6,058 bases of DNA from Candidatus Sulfotelmatobacter sp. (GCA_030049565.1 JASIKQ010000398.1:1-6058); one strand, 5' to 3'; numbered from the stretch's first letter, positions 1-5,832 are shown. Numbers and translations are program-made. Notes: generated by a model not told the origin, from the sequence alone.

Positions 1-230
1 TCCACCGTCAGAATCGATTGGTCCTTGTCGTTGACGATCACCATCTTTGCGCCTGCCGCCAGGCACTTCTTCGTGCACGCCTCAGCGCCAGCGTTGGCGC
101 CCTTCGCGCCGCATTTGGAGTCGGTTACCCATCCATTGACAGTCGCGGTCTTTCCCATACCATCAACCGCCCAGGCCGTCAGGGCGAATACGAAGCACAA
201 TACCAGGCAAAGCACCAGCAGTTTTCTCAT
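1..230 (-). CDS. Small exported Cys-containing protein of unknown function (3' end cut off)
   Basis: The ATG at 230-228 opens 76 complete codons that run off the left edge, so the C-terminus is missing. Residues 1-21 look like a Sec signal peptide: MRK, then a hydrophobic core (about residues 4-17), then AWA with likely signal peptidase I cleavage after Ala21. The mature part begins VDGMGK and has the segment GWVTDSKCGAKGA. Cysteines are at 40, 52 and 56 (C-x11-C-x3-C). After them comes a hydrophobic beta-like stretch, MVIVNDKDQSILTV. I recall similar short exported proteins with a WVTDSKCG-type motif and a C-x3-C pair as common in Acidobacteriota, but I know no assigned function; the cysteines could form disulfides or bind metal or a cofactor. 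An AAAGGAG sequence 6 nt upstream fixes the start. The gene probably has its own promoter in the 177-base gap behind the divisome gene. Coding is well supported; function is unknown. Confidence 0.85.
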   Translation of the reverse strand, partial: MRKLLVLCLVLCFVFALTAWAVDGMGKTATVNGWVTDSKCGAKGANAGAEACTKKCLAAGAKMVIVNDKDQSILTV

Positions 231-236
231 GGCCAA

Positions 237-243
237 CTCCTTT
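237..243 (-). promoter_or_regulatory. Strong ribosome binding site of the small exported protein
   Basis: On the minus strand AAAGGAG lies 6 nt before the ATG at 230. It is the clearest Shine-Dalgarno match in the window. Most other genes here have weak or no recognisable sites, which suggests high translation of this small secreted protein. Confidence 0.75.
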
Positions 244-273
244 CTATTCCCCCAGCGCGGTTCGAAGCCGCAG

Positions 274-282
274 ATTGTAGCA
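274..282 (-). promoter_or_regulatory. Candidate extended -10 promoter, proximal to the small exported gene
   Basis: The minus strand reads TGCTACAAT: a TACAAT hexamer (5 of 6 to consensus, 274-279) preceded by the TGn extended -10 element. The hexamer 17 bases upstream (CGTACC, 297-302) is a poor -35, as is common for extended -10 promoters. Transcription would begin near 267 and give a leader of about 37 nt including the AAAGGAG site. This is a prediction from motif only. Confidence 0.45.
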
Positions 283-342
283 CGGTCCTAACCGCTGGTA
301 CGTCAGCGCGCTAGGCTTCAGTGACAGCGTTTGACGCACCAA

Positions 343-374
343 ACTATATCACAGGAAAATGCTCAGATTGTCAA
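343..374 (-). promoter_or_regulatory. Candidate distal promoter with TTGACA and extended -10
   Basis: The minus strand has a perfect TTGACA (374-369) and, 20 bases on, TATAGT (348-343) preceded by TGA, making an extended -10 element. The 20-base spacer is longer than the ideal 17, but the extended -10 could compensate. It lies just past the stop codon of the divisome gene and points at the small exported gene, giving a leader of about 105 nt. It may act with or instead of the proximal TGCTACAAT element. Confidence 0.4.
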
Positions 375-407
375 CGAGGGCGCGTCTGGATTAATGGAAG
401 TTAACTG

Positions 408-899
408 CTACTTTTTCGCCGAATGGCTAAACGCTGGCGTTGGATCAGGCGGCGCCGGCGGAACGTACACGTACTCGCCCGGGCGGGCGTAACGCAACTG
501 CTCGCGCGCTTCTTTCTCGATAGCCTTTTGGTCGGTTTTCAAGGCCTCAATTTTCTGTTCGAAGGCTTCGTTTTCCTCGCGCACCTGAATGATTTTCTTC
601 TGCAGCGATTGGTACTCGGCACGTTTCTGTTTGTAGATGACCATGCCGTTGGCGCCGAACATCACGTGCACAAACAAAAGCAAGGTGACTGTAGCAATCG
701 ACACCGTCGCAATGCGCCGTCGCAAAACATATAAGCGGGTGGCAGCCGGACGTACTGCTTCTATCCACGAGCAAGCCAGCGCCTCAGCCTGTGGCGCTTT
801 CTCGGCCATGACCCGCAACCCGTCTTCAGGAGTAGGAAATCTGCGAAGGTTCTTTAATCCAAGATTCTTCAGTCGATGATCCTTCAGTCGAAGATCCAT
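408..899 (-). CDS. FtsB/DivIC-family septum formation initiator protein
   Basis: Single-pass inner-membrane divisome protein of 163 aa; the family (FtsB in Gram-negatives, DivIC in Gram-positives) works with FtsL and FtsQ/DivIB to activate septal wall synthesis. A cytoplasmic N-terminal part (1-62) ends in basic residues (LRRR). One membrane segment spans about 63-80. The family motif FGANG follows at 81-85, then a coiled coil (about 88-132). The conserved end EKEAREQLRYARPGEYVYV (128-146) is typical of FtsB/DivIC, and a Pro-rich tail PPAPPDPTP closes the protein. Family members are usually near 100 aa, so the N-terminal extension is long. I chose the ATG at 899, which overlaps the end of the phosphohexomutase gene by 16 bases and implies coupling. 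The ATG at 809 would give a more typical 133 aa; neither has a good ribosome binding site. A start at 1001 would overlap the upstream gene by 118 bases and is unlikely. The first residues come from a 15-bp tandem repeat. Confidence 0.85.
   Translation of the reverse strand: MDLRLKDHRLKNLGLKNLRRFPTPEDGLRVMAEKAPQAEALACSWIEAVRPAATRLYVLRRRIATVSIATVTLLLFVHVMFGANGMVIYKQKRAEYQSLQKKIIQVREENEAFEQKIEALKTDQKAIEKEAREQLRYARPGEYVYVPPAPPDPTPAFSHSAKK
849..893 (-). repeat. Three degenerate 15-bp tandem repeats across the gene overlap
   Basis: On the minus strand the units are CTTCGACTGAAGGAT (893-879), CATCGACTGAAGAAT (878-864) and CTTGGATTAAAGAAC (863-849). The first two match at 13 of 15 bases; the third matches the second at 10 of 15. 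In the FtsB/DivIC-like frame they encode LRLKD-HRLKN-LGLKN. In the phosphohexomutase frame each unit carries a stop (TGA, TGA, TAA), and the first TGA is the one used. The array therefore sets the end of one gene and the start of the next. Confidence 0.8.
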
Positions 900-2296
900 T
901 GCTTCGCGATCATGCTCAGTTTCTCCAGATCGCCCTCGCTTCGCGCCTCGGAATACACGCGTACCACCGGTTCGGTACCTGAAAGCCGGTAACACACCCA
1001 CGAGCCGTCATCGAAGAGCAGCTTTAAACCGTCGGTGCGAACTATCTGGCCTATTCTGCGTCCGCCTAACTCTTGCGGATCGGACTTCAATTTCTCAGTG
1101 AACTTCGCTTTGACCTCGGGCGTCAAGCGGAAGTTCTCGCGCTTGGGATAATAGGAACCAAATTGGTTACACAGCTCTTTGAGTTGGTCAGTGAGCGACT
1201 TGCCGCGGCGTGCGACCATCTCGCAGCACAGCAGGCCGGCGAGCACGCCATCTTTCTCGGGCACGTGATGGCGAATCGAAAGCCCCGCGCTTTCCTCGCC
1301 CCCAATGGCAATCTTATCCTGCATGATCAATTCGCCGATGTACTTGAACCCAACTGGCGTCTCGTGCAGCTCGACGTCGCGGGCATTAGCGATGGCATTG
1401 ATCAGATTCGTCGTGGCAACCGATTTCGCAACTCCATTCGTCCATCCGCGGCTTTCGACCAGATAGTCGAAGAGCAACGCAATGATGTAGTTCGGTTGCA
1501 GGAAAGTTCCATTGCCATCGACGATGCCGAACCGGTCCGCGTCGCCGTCTGTGGCAATGCCGATGTGCGCCCCAGTGGAGCGCATCTGCTCGCCCAGGTC
1601 TTCCAGCAGGTGATCGTCCGGCTCGGGCGCGTGCCCGCCGAACAGTACATCGCGATAATCATGGACGGTTGCGACGTTGACACCCGCATCCCGCAGCAGG
1701 TGGTCGGGATATTCCCTCGCCGCGCCCCACATCGGATCGAAACAAACTCGCAGATTGGCTTTGCGGATTACGTCAAGATCCACGATTTCGCGCAGCCGCT
1801 GCAGGTAGGCGGCTTTCACGTCGAGAGACTCCTTCTTCATCCCAGTCTTGCCATTCGCGCCCGACGCCACGCCTGCGCGGTCGGCGGCGTCGATCTCGGC
1901 CTCGATCTTCTTAGTCACTTCGGGCAACGCAGGGCAGCCATCCGAAGTAGAGAACTTAATTCCGTTGTATTCCGGAGGGTTATGCGAAGCAGTGAAGTTA
2001 ATGACTCCGTCAGACTGGGTTTGCACAACCGCATAAGCAAATGCGGGAGTAGGCGCTGGCTCCGCAACTTCGAGCGGTGTGATCCCATGCGCGGAGAGAA
2101 TCTCAGTCGCCATTGCGCAGAACGTCTCACCCAGAAACCGCGGATCGCGACCAACGACCACGTGCGCGCCTTGCGGCTTCTGCGCGGCCACATAACGAGC
2201 AATTCCGGTTATGGCACGGCGCACATTGGCAAAGGTGAACTCTTCGGCGATCACCGCACGCCAGCCCGACGTGCCAAACTTGATTTGAGTTAGCAT
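884..2296 (-). CDS. Phosphoglucomutase/phosphomannomutase (alpha-D-phosphohexomutase family)
   Basis: A 470-aa cytoplasmic enzyme that interconverts hexose 1- and 6-phosphates through a phosphoserine, feeding glycogen and cell-wall or exopolysaccharide precursors. All four hallmark sites are present: the catalytic loop TASHNP with Ser104, the Mg-binding loop DGDADR with Asp250, Asp252 and Asp254, the sugar-specificity loop GGEESAG (332-338), and the C-terminal phosphate-binding loop RLSGTEP (437-443). The N-terminus IKFGTSGWRAVIAEEF is typical of the family. The GEES-A-G loop points to phosphoglucomutase-like rather than GlmM-like specificity, but glucose versus mannose cannot be settled here. 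The open frame continues upstream to 2605, but that part is antisense to cutA and does not look like the family, so I start at the ATG at 2296; GAAAGA lies just upstream as a weak ribosome binding site. The gene is first in a unit with the divisome gene and divergent from cutA. Confidence 0.95.
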   Translation of the reverse strand: MLTQIKFGTSGWRAVIAEEFTFANVRRAITGIARYVAAQKPQGAHVVVGRDPRFLGETFCAMATEILSAHGITPLEVAEPAPTPAFAYAVVQTQSDGVINFTASHNPPEYNGIKFSTSDGCPALPEVTKKIEAEIDAADRAGVASGANGKTGMKKESLDVKAAYLQRLREIVDLDVIRKANLRVCFDPMWGAAREYPDHLLRDAGVNVATVHDYRDVLFGGHAPEPDDHLLEDLGEQMRSTGAHIGIATDGDADRFGIVDGNGTFLQPNYIIALLFDYLVESRGWTNGVAKSVATTNLINAIANARDVELHETPVGFKYIGELIMQDKIAIGGEESAGLSIRHHVPEKDGVLAGLLCCEMVARRGKSLTDQLKELCNQFGSYYPKRENFRLTPEVKAKFTEKLKSDPQELGGRRIGQIVRTDGLKLLFDDGSWVCYRLSGTEPVVRVYSEARSEGDLEKLSMIAKQWIFD

Positions 2297-2374
2297 GAAA
2301 TGTCTTTCGAGCGCGAACTCGTTGGGTGCTCGCAGCGCAGCCTTTGGTTGCTGTGAGCTGAAAGCCGATTTTAT
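2297..2374. promoter_or_regulatory. Divergent intergenic region between phosphohexomutase and cutA
   Basis: These 78 bases must hold the promoters of both divergent genes unless they start further out. I looked for -35/-10 pairs on both strands and found no good match. The AT-rich TTTTATATG directly before cutA overlaps its start codon and cannot be a normal -10. Short inverted repeats such as CGAG-6-CTCG near 2311-2324 are too weak to call. Confidence 0.3.
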
Positions 2375-2701
2375 ATGACCGATAAACGAATCGTCCTTAC
2401 CACGGCAGGATCGGAAGAAGAAGCACGCAAGATCGCCAGACATCTGGTCGCGCATCGGCTGGCCGCATGCGTCAACATCGTTCCGAAAGTGACGTCGGTC
2501 TATCGCTGGCAAGGGCAGGTGGAGGAAGCCAGCGAGTGGTTTCTGATGGTCAAGACCACGCAATCGGCGTTTGCCGAGGTCCGCGAGGCGATCGCCCACC
2601 TCCATTCCTACGAACTGCCCGAGTGTGTGTGCCTTTCCGTCGAAGATGGATCGCCTGACTACTTGCAGTGGATCGGAGAATCGGTCTCTCTTGCCGAATG
2701 A
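2375..2701 (+). CDS. cutA: CutA1 divalent-cation tolerance protein
   Basis: A 108-aa small cytoplasmic protein, matching the usual CutA1 length of about 100-115 aa. The family forms very stable trimers with a PII-like ferredoxin fold. It is linked to copper and other divalent-cation tolerance in E. coli, but its exact biochemical role is unsettled. Family signatures seen here are LAACVNIVPKVTSVYRWQG (30-48, with the conserved Cys32), the EWFLMVKT strand (54-61), HSYELPE (77-83), and a C-terminal YLQWI (96-100). It is the only plus-strand gene, divergent from the phosphohexomutase gene and convergent with the methyltransferase gene, so it is probably transcribed alone. The ATG at 2375 gives the normal family N-terminus (KRIVLTTAGSEEEARKIA). 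No clear ribosome binding site is visible before it. Confidence 0.95.
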   Translation: MTDKRIVLTTAGSEEEARKIARHLVAHRLAACVNIVPKVTSVYRWQGQVEEASEWFLMVKTTQSAFAEVREAIAHLHSYELPECVCLSVEDGSPDYLQWIGESVSLAE

Positions 2702-2704
2702 GCG

Positions 2705-2724
2705 CCGCAGGTTTTAACCGGCGG
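2705..2724. terminator. Possible bidirectional hairpin between convergent genes
   Basis: CCGC-a-GGT-TTTA-ACC-g-GCGG can fold as a stem with one mismatch and a 4-base loop. It starts 4 bases after the cutA stop and covers the TAA stop (2714-2716) of the convergent methyltransferase gene. Position and symmetry suit a shared terminator, but there is no T-run on either side, so a classical intrinsic terminator is not shown. Confidence 0.35.
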
Positions 2725-3526
2725 TAGCGCACAGATTCAGCCGCCAGTAATCGAGCAAGAACGGAGGGTCGTCGGCCGCCGCCTGCTCAACCAGATTCTC
2801 AATGAACTCCGCACGCAGATCTTCTCCCGGGATCAGTGCCAGGTGCTGCCGCAGAATCATAGTGCTTATGAATTCTCCGTATTGCTCCGCGTTATCGAGC
2901 AAGGTGGGCGCAGCTTCGATGGAAGTCTGCACCTTCACGAAGCCGGCGTGAAGAAGCGCCGCCGCCGCTTCTTCGGCACTTTCAAACAGCCAGGGTTCGC
3001 GAAATCCGAAAAACAATTCGGCAAATCTGGGAGTATTGGTCAGCGTTTCGAGGCGCTGACGAAAGGCCATCAGGTTCGGGCCGCCGCCGCATTGCGCCTC
3101 CAACCACCCACCGGTACGTAACGCCGTGCGGAAGTTCGCAAACAGATGATCGTGGTCGAGCACCCAATGCAGTGCTGCCGTACTTACGATGCCGTCGAAC
3201 ACGCGGGTAAAAGGGAGGTGGAGCAGATCGCCCGCAACCAGCGACAAGTTGGGATGAGAACGCAAATGTTCTCGCGCGCTCCGCAACATATTCTGCGAAA
3301 GATCGATTCCCACTGCGTGTCCACGCGGAAGTACTGCCAGCAAGTCGCCCGTCAGGCGCCCGCTGCCGCAGCCCGCATCGAGGACGATTTCATCTCCGCG
3401 CAGCCGCAACCGCGCCAGCACTTTCTTGCCCCAACTGACCTGCGGCGTTGACAGCCTGTGGTAGAGGCGAGCATTCCATTCGCGGCAGGAAGACGGTGGG
3501 GTGGTGGATGTTGGTTTCTCAGCCAA
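2714..3526 (-). CDS. Class I SAM-dependent methyltransferase, trans-aconitate methyltransferase (Tam)-like
   Basis: A 270-aa soluble class I methyltransferase. Motif I is VLDAGCGSGRLTG (48-60). The acidic residue that binds the SAM ribose is Asp75 in VGIDLSQNM, and AGDLLHLPF (98-106) is the adenine-contacting strand. The stretch FDGIVSTAALHWVLDHDHLF (110-129) followed by RTGGWLEAQ resembles E. coli Tam, as does the early WNARLYHRL. Tam methylates trans-aconitate, but many relatives have other small-molecule substrates, so the substrate is open. The start is a TTG at 3526; no ATG or GTG occurs in frame before motif I, and a TAA closes the frame about 80 bases upstream. Only GGGGA about 10 nt upstream could act as a ribosome binding site. 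The gene lies 81 bases after the gamma-synthase/lyase gene on the same strand. A weak promoter (TTAACC at 3590-3585, 17 bases, TACAAA at 3567-3562) might serve it alone. Its stop lies 12 bases from that of cutA. Confidence 0.88.
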   Translation of the reverse strand: MAEKPTSTTPPSSCREWNARLYHRLSTPQVSWGKKVLARLRLRGDEIVLDAGCGSGRLTGDLLAVLPRGHAVGIDLSQNMLRSAREHLRSHPNLSLVAGDLLHLPFTRVFDGIVSTAALHWVLDHDHLFANFRTALRTGGWLEAQCGGGPNLMAFRQRLETLTNTPRFAELFFGFREPWLFESAEEAAAALLHAGFVKVQTSIEAAPTLLDNAEQYGEFISTMILRQHLALIPGEDLRAEFIENLVEQAAADDPPFLLDYWRLNLCATAG

Positions 3527-3578
3527 GAAGAAATATCCCCAAAGGTTATGGGTGCGGATTATTTGTACTTGGAGCAGA

Positions 3579-3604
3579 TTTCTCGGTTAATCAACCGGTG
3601 GAAA
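3579..3604 (-). terminator. Weak hairpin after the gamma-synthase/lyase gene
   Basis: On the minus strand CGGTT-GATT-AACCG (3597-3584) forms a 5-bp stem with a 4-base loop. Outside it TTTC (3604-3601) can pair with GAAA (3582-3579) across a small internal loop. It begins a few bases after the TAG stop of the upstream gene. No T-run follows, so it may be a weak or partial terminator or an RNA 3' end stabiliser rather than a full stop. It overlaps a weak candidate -35 for the methyltransferase gene. Confidence 0.3.
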
Positions 3605-3607
3605 CCT

Positions 3608-4762
3608 CTAAATCGCAGCCAGTCCTTGCTCCAGGTCATGGAGTATGTCTTCGATGTTTTCGATGCCCACCGAAATACGAACCATGCCATCCGTGATGCC
3701 GATAGCCTTGCGCCCTTTTTCGCCCAGCGCGGCGTGAGTCATGGTGGCGGGATGCGAGATCAGCGTTTCCACTCCTCCGAGAGACTCGCCCAACGAGCAT
3801 ACGCGCAATTTTTTCAGCATCTTGTTGGCGTTCTTGAACGATCCGGTTTCGAAGGTGATCATCGCACCGAATCCGCTCATCTGCCGTCTGGCCAGTTCAT
3901 GTTGCGGATGATCTCGCAGGCCGGGATAAAAAACTTTACTCACTTTCTGGTGCTTGGCTAAGAAATCCGCAACGGCGCGGCCATTGCGATCATGAATCTC
4001 CATGCGCGCAGCCAGCGTCTTCACGCCCCGCAAGACCAGCCAGCATTCGAATGGCGACAGAATCGCCCCCGCGGCCTTTTGCAGAAAGGCCAGCTTTTCC
4101 GCCTGTTCCGGCTTCGTGCAAACAACAACTCCGCCGAGACCATCGCTGTGGCCATTCAGGAATTTCGTAGTCGAGTGAATCACCATATCCGCTCCCAGTG
4201 CCAGCGGCTGCTGGAAATATGGCGACATGAAAGTGTTGTCCACCACCAGCTCAATTTGCTTGCGGCGGCAGATCTGGCTGATGGCCTTCAGGTCGCTCAG
4301 CCGCATCAGCGGATTGGTCGGCGTCTCCACATAAACCCTGCGCGTATTTTTGCGGATGGCGCGCCCAACATTTTCCGCGTCCGTCGTGTCAACGTAAGAA
4401 AATTCCAGGCCGAAATTGCTGAGAACCTGATTGAAAAGTCGCGGCGTGCCGCCATACAGGTCGTTGCCGCAGACGACGTGGTCGCCCGACTTCAGCAGGG
4501 CGGCAACGGCGTTAATCGCGGCCATTCCGCTGGCGAATACTCGAGCCGCAACGCCGCCTTCGAGAGACGCCAGATTTTCTTCCAGCCTTGTGCGCGTAGG
4601 GTTAGAAGCGCGGGAATACTCGTATCCTTTGTGCTCACCAATTCCCTGCTGAACGTAAGTGGAGGTGGGATAGATCGGAACTGTGACCGCTCCGGTCAGC
4701 GGATCGGGCGCTTGCCCATCGTGTATGGCGCGGGTGGCGAATCCGGCTCGTGTGTTTTTCAT
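3608..4762 (-). CDS. Cystathionine gamma-synthase / gamma-lyase (MetB/MccB-like, Cys/Met-metabolism PLP enzyme)
   Basis: A 384-aa cytoplasmic PLP enzyme, normal length for the Cys/Met-metabolism family. The PLP lysine is Lys200 in HSTTKFLNGHSD, Asp175 in VVDNTF should bind the pyridine nitrogen, and YEYSRASNPTR (47-57) supplies the Tyr and Arg that contact the neighbouring subunit's cofactor phosphate. ASGMAAINA (77-85) and SLGGVETLISHPATMTH (327-343) are further signatures; Glu332 in the latter favours a gamma-type enzyme over cystathionine beta-lyase. It would either make cystathionine from an activated homoserine and cysteine (MetB) or split cystathionine to cysteine (CGL/MccB); sequence alone does not decide. 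The next-door cysteine synthase/CBS-type gene favours the reverse direction if that enzyme is a CBS. The ATG at 4762 lies 5 bases after that gene's TAG, with GGTGGGA about 10 nt upstream inside its last codons, so the two are almost surely co-transcribed and coupled. Confidence 0.93.
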   Translation of the reverse strand: MKNTRAGFATRAIHDGQAPDPLTGAVTVPIYPTSTYVQQGIGEHKGYEYSRASNPTRTRLEENLASLEGGVAARVFASGMAAINAVAALLKSGDHVVCGNDLYGGTPRLFNQVLSNFGLEFSYVDTTDAENVGRAIRKNTRRVYVETPTNPLMRLSDLKAISQICRRKQIELVVDNTFMSPYFQQPLALGADMVIHSTTKFLNGHSDGLGGVVVCTKPEQAEKLAFLQKAAGAILSPFECWLVLRGVKTLAARMEIHDRNGRAVADFLAKHQKVSKVFYPGLRDHPQHELARRQMSGFGAMITFETGSFKNANKMLKKLRVCSLGESLGGVETLISHPATMTHAALGEKGRKAIGITDGMVRISVGIENIEDILHDLEQGLAAI

Positions 4763-4767
4763 CGGCG

Positions 4768-5721
4768 CTAGATCCCACCTTCAAAAATTTTCTTCGACAA
4801 ATAGCGCTCGGCCGAGTCGGGGATAATGGTCGCCACGCGTTTGTCTGCGCCCAGGCGCTGCGCCACTTGCAGGGCGGCGAAAACAGCAGCCCCGGCGCTG
4901 GAACCGCCCAACACTCCTTCCTTCGCGGCGAGTTTCTTTACCGTGTCAAATGCATCGTCGTCGCTAACCATGAGGACTTCATCGCACACGGAAGAATCGA
5001 ATGTCTTGGGGATGAAGCTGACGCCGATGCCCTCCACTTTGTGCGGCCCCGCTTCGCCGCCCTGGAGAATTGAACCCTGCGTTTCCACCGCCACCGTGTG
5101 TACTCCGGGAATCCGCTTCTTCAAATATCGCGCCACGCCGGTGAAGGTTCCGCACGTCCCGCAGCCAAGAACCAGAGCGTCGATTTTGCCTTCCATCTGC
5201 TCGTAAAGTTCGACGGCGGTGGTTTCGTAGTGGTAGTCGGGATTGGCCATGTTTTCGAATTGTCCGGCCATGAACGCGCTAGGATCGGTGGCGACTAATT
5301 CTTTGGCGCGGCGAATGGCGCCCGACATGCCTTCGGCGTCGGGCGTGCGTTCCACCTGCGCGCCCAAAGCGCGCATGATGGTGACTTTCTCTTGAGAAAA
5401 ATTTTCGGGGACAAAGAGCTTGACCCTGTATCCGCGATTCACTCCAATCAGCGCCAGGCCGATGCCGGTGTTTCCGGCGGTCGCCTCGACAATGGTACCT
5501 CCAGGCACGAGTTTCCCTTCCTGCTCGGCGCGGCGGATGATGCCGATGGCGGCGCGGTCTTTTACGCTACCGCCGGGGTTCAGGTATTCCAGCTTAGCGA
5601 AAATATCGGCTGAGTTCTTCGGAACCAGACGTCTTAGTCGCAATAGCGGAGTGCCACCGACCAGGTCGGTAATATCATCAGCGACCGGGGGACGGGTGAG
5701 CGCGGCATTCTTCAGGTGCAC
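4768..5721 (-). CDS. Cysteine synthase / cystathionine beta-synthase family PLP enzyme (CysK/MccA-like)
   Basis: A 317-aa fold-type II PLP enzyme. The Schiff-base lysine is Lys54 in PGGSVKDR, the substrate loop is TAGNTG (81-86, Asn84 at the PLP oxygen), and the Ser that binds the pyridine nitrogen is Ser303 in PDSAERYLS. It would join O-acetylserine with sulfide (cysteine synthase) or serine/O-acetylserine with homocysteine (CBS/MccA). VEGIGVSFIP (229-238), QGSIL (215-219) and the partner gene suit CBS; the lack of a C-terminal Bateman (CBS-pair) domain and the short length suit CysK or bacterial MccA. The phosphate-binding loop, normally GTGGT, reads GTCGT (188-192), giving a C-G-T-C motif at 187-190. 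The start is a GTG at 5721: no ATG is in frame nearby and a TAA closes the frame about 45 bases upstream. No ribosome binding site is visible before it. It is the first gene of the unit with the gamma-synthase/lyase gene. Confidence 0.92.
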   Translation of the reverse strand: MHLKNAALTRPPVADDITDLVGGTPLLRLRRLVPKNSADIFAKLEYLNPGGSVKDRAAIGIIRRAEQEGKLVPGGTIVEATAGNTGIGLALIGVNRGYRVKLFVPENFSQEKVTIMRALGAQVERTPDAEGMSGAIRRAKELVATDPSAFMAGQFENMANPDYHYETTAVELYEQMEGKIDALVLGCGTCGTFTGVARYLKKRIPGVHTVAVETQGSILQGGEAGPHKVEGIGVSFIPKTFDSSVCDEVLMVSDDDAFDTVKKLAAKEGVLGGSSAGAAVFAALQVAQRLGADKRVATIIPDSAERYLSKKIFEGGI

Positions 5722-5770
5722 CGTACAGGGTAAGTGGGGAGCTTCGCTATCGTCAATCGGGCTTTATCTC

Positions 5771-5794
5771 CAGGCGTTACTCGGCAACTACCTG
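5771..5794 (-). other. Imperfect hairpin in the leader before the cysteine synthase-like gene
   Basis: On the minus strand CAGG-ta-GTT-GCCGAGT-AAC-g-CCTG (5794-5771) can fold with a 4-bp outer and a 3-bp inner stem. It lies between the M16 stop and the GTG start. It could end the upstream message or be part of a leader. It does not match the SAM, cobalamin or other riboswitch cores I know, and no T-run follows. Confidence 0.2.
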
Positions 5795-5826
5795 CGCAAC
5801 CGGCGGGCTTGATTGATGCGTCGAAG

Positions 5827-5832
5827 ATTTTA
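5827..5832 (-). promoter_or_regulatory. Candidate -10 for the cysteine synthase-like gene
   Basis: TAAAAT (5 of 6 to consensus) lies on the minus strand in the 150-base gap between the M16 gene and the GTG start. The -35 is poor: TTGCAT at 5853-5848 is only 15 bases away and matches three bases. The predicted leader would be about 100 nt and include the hairpin at 5771-5794. A second weak pair, TTGACG (5756-5751) with TACCCT 18 bases on, would start transcription almost at the GTG. Confidence 0.25.

Noticed and set aside
18..314. Plus-strand open frames opposite the small exported protein
   Set aside because: The minus strand has a signal peptide, a strong ribosome binding site and a coherent mature sequence. 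The plus-strand frames have none of these.
900..1001. Upstream start at 1001 for the FtsB/DivIC-like gene
   Set aside because: It would overlap the conserved C-terminal phosphate loop of the phosphohexomutase by over 100 bases, and the added residues are low-complexity Arg/Gly without family similarity.
1073..2293. Long plus-strand open frame of 406 codons antisense to the phosphohexomutase gene
   Set aside because: The minus strand carries a complete enzyme with every catalytic motif. The plus-strand translation has no recognisable domain and is best explained as a shadow of GC-rich codon usage.
2297..2605. N-terminal extension of the phosphohexomutase frame up to 2605
   Set aside because: Most of it is antisense to cutA, and the residues do not resemble the family. 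The family N-terminus (IKFGTSGW) begins right after the ATG at 2296.
3992..4771. Plus-strand open frame of 259 codons antisense to the gamma-synthase/lyase gene
   Set aside because: Its translation is rich in Arg, Gln and His without domain signature, and the opposite strand encodes a full PLP enzyme.
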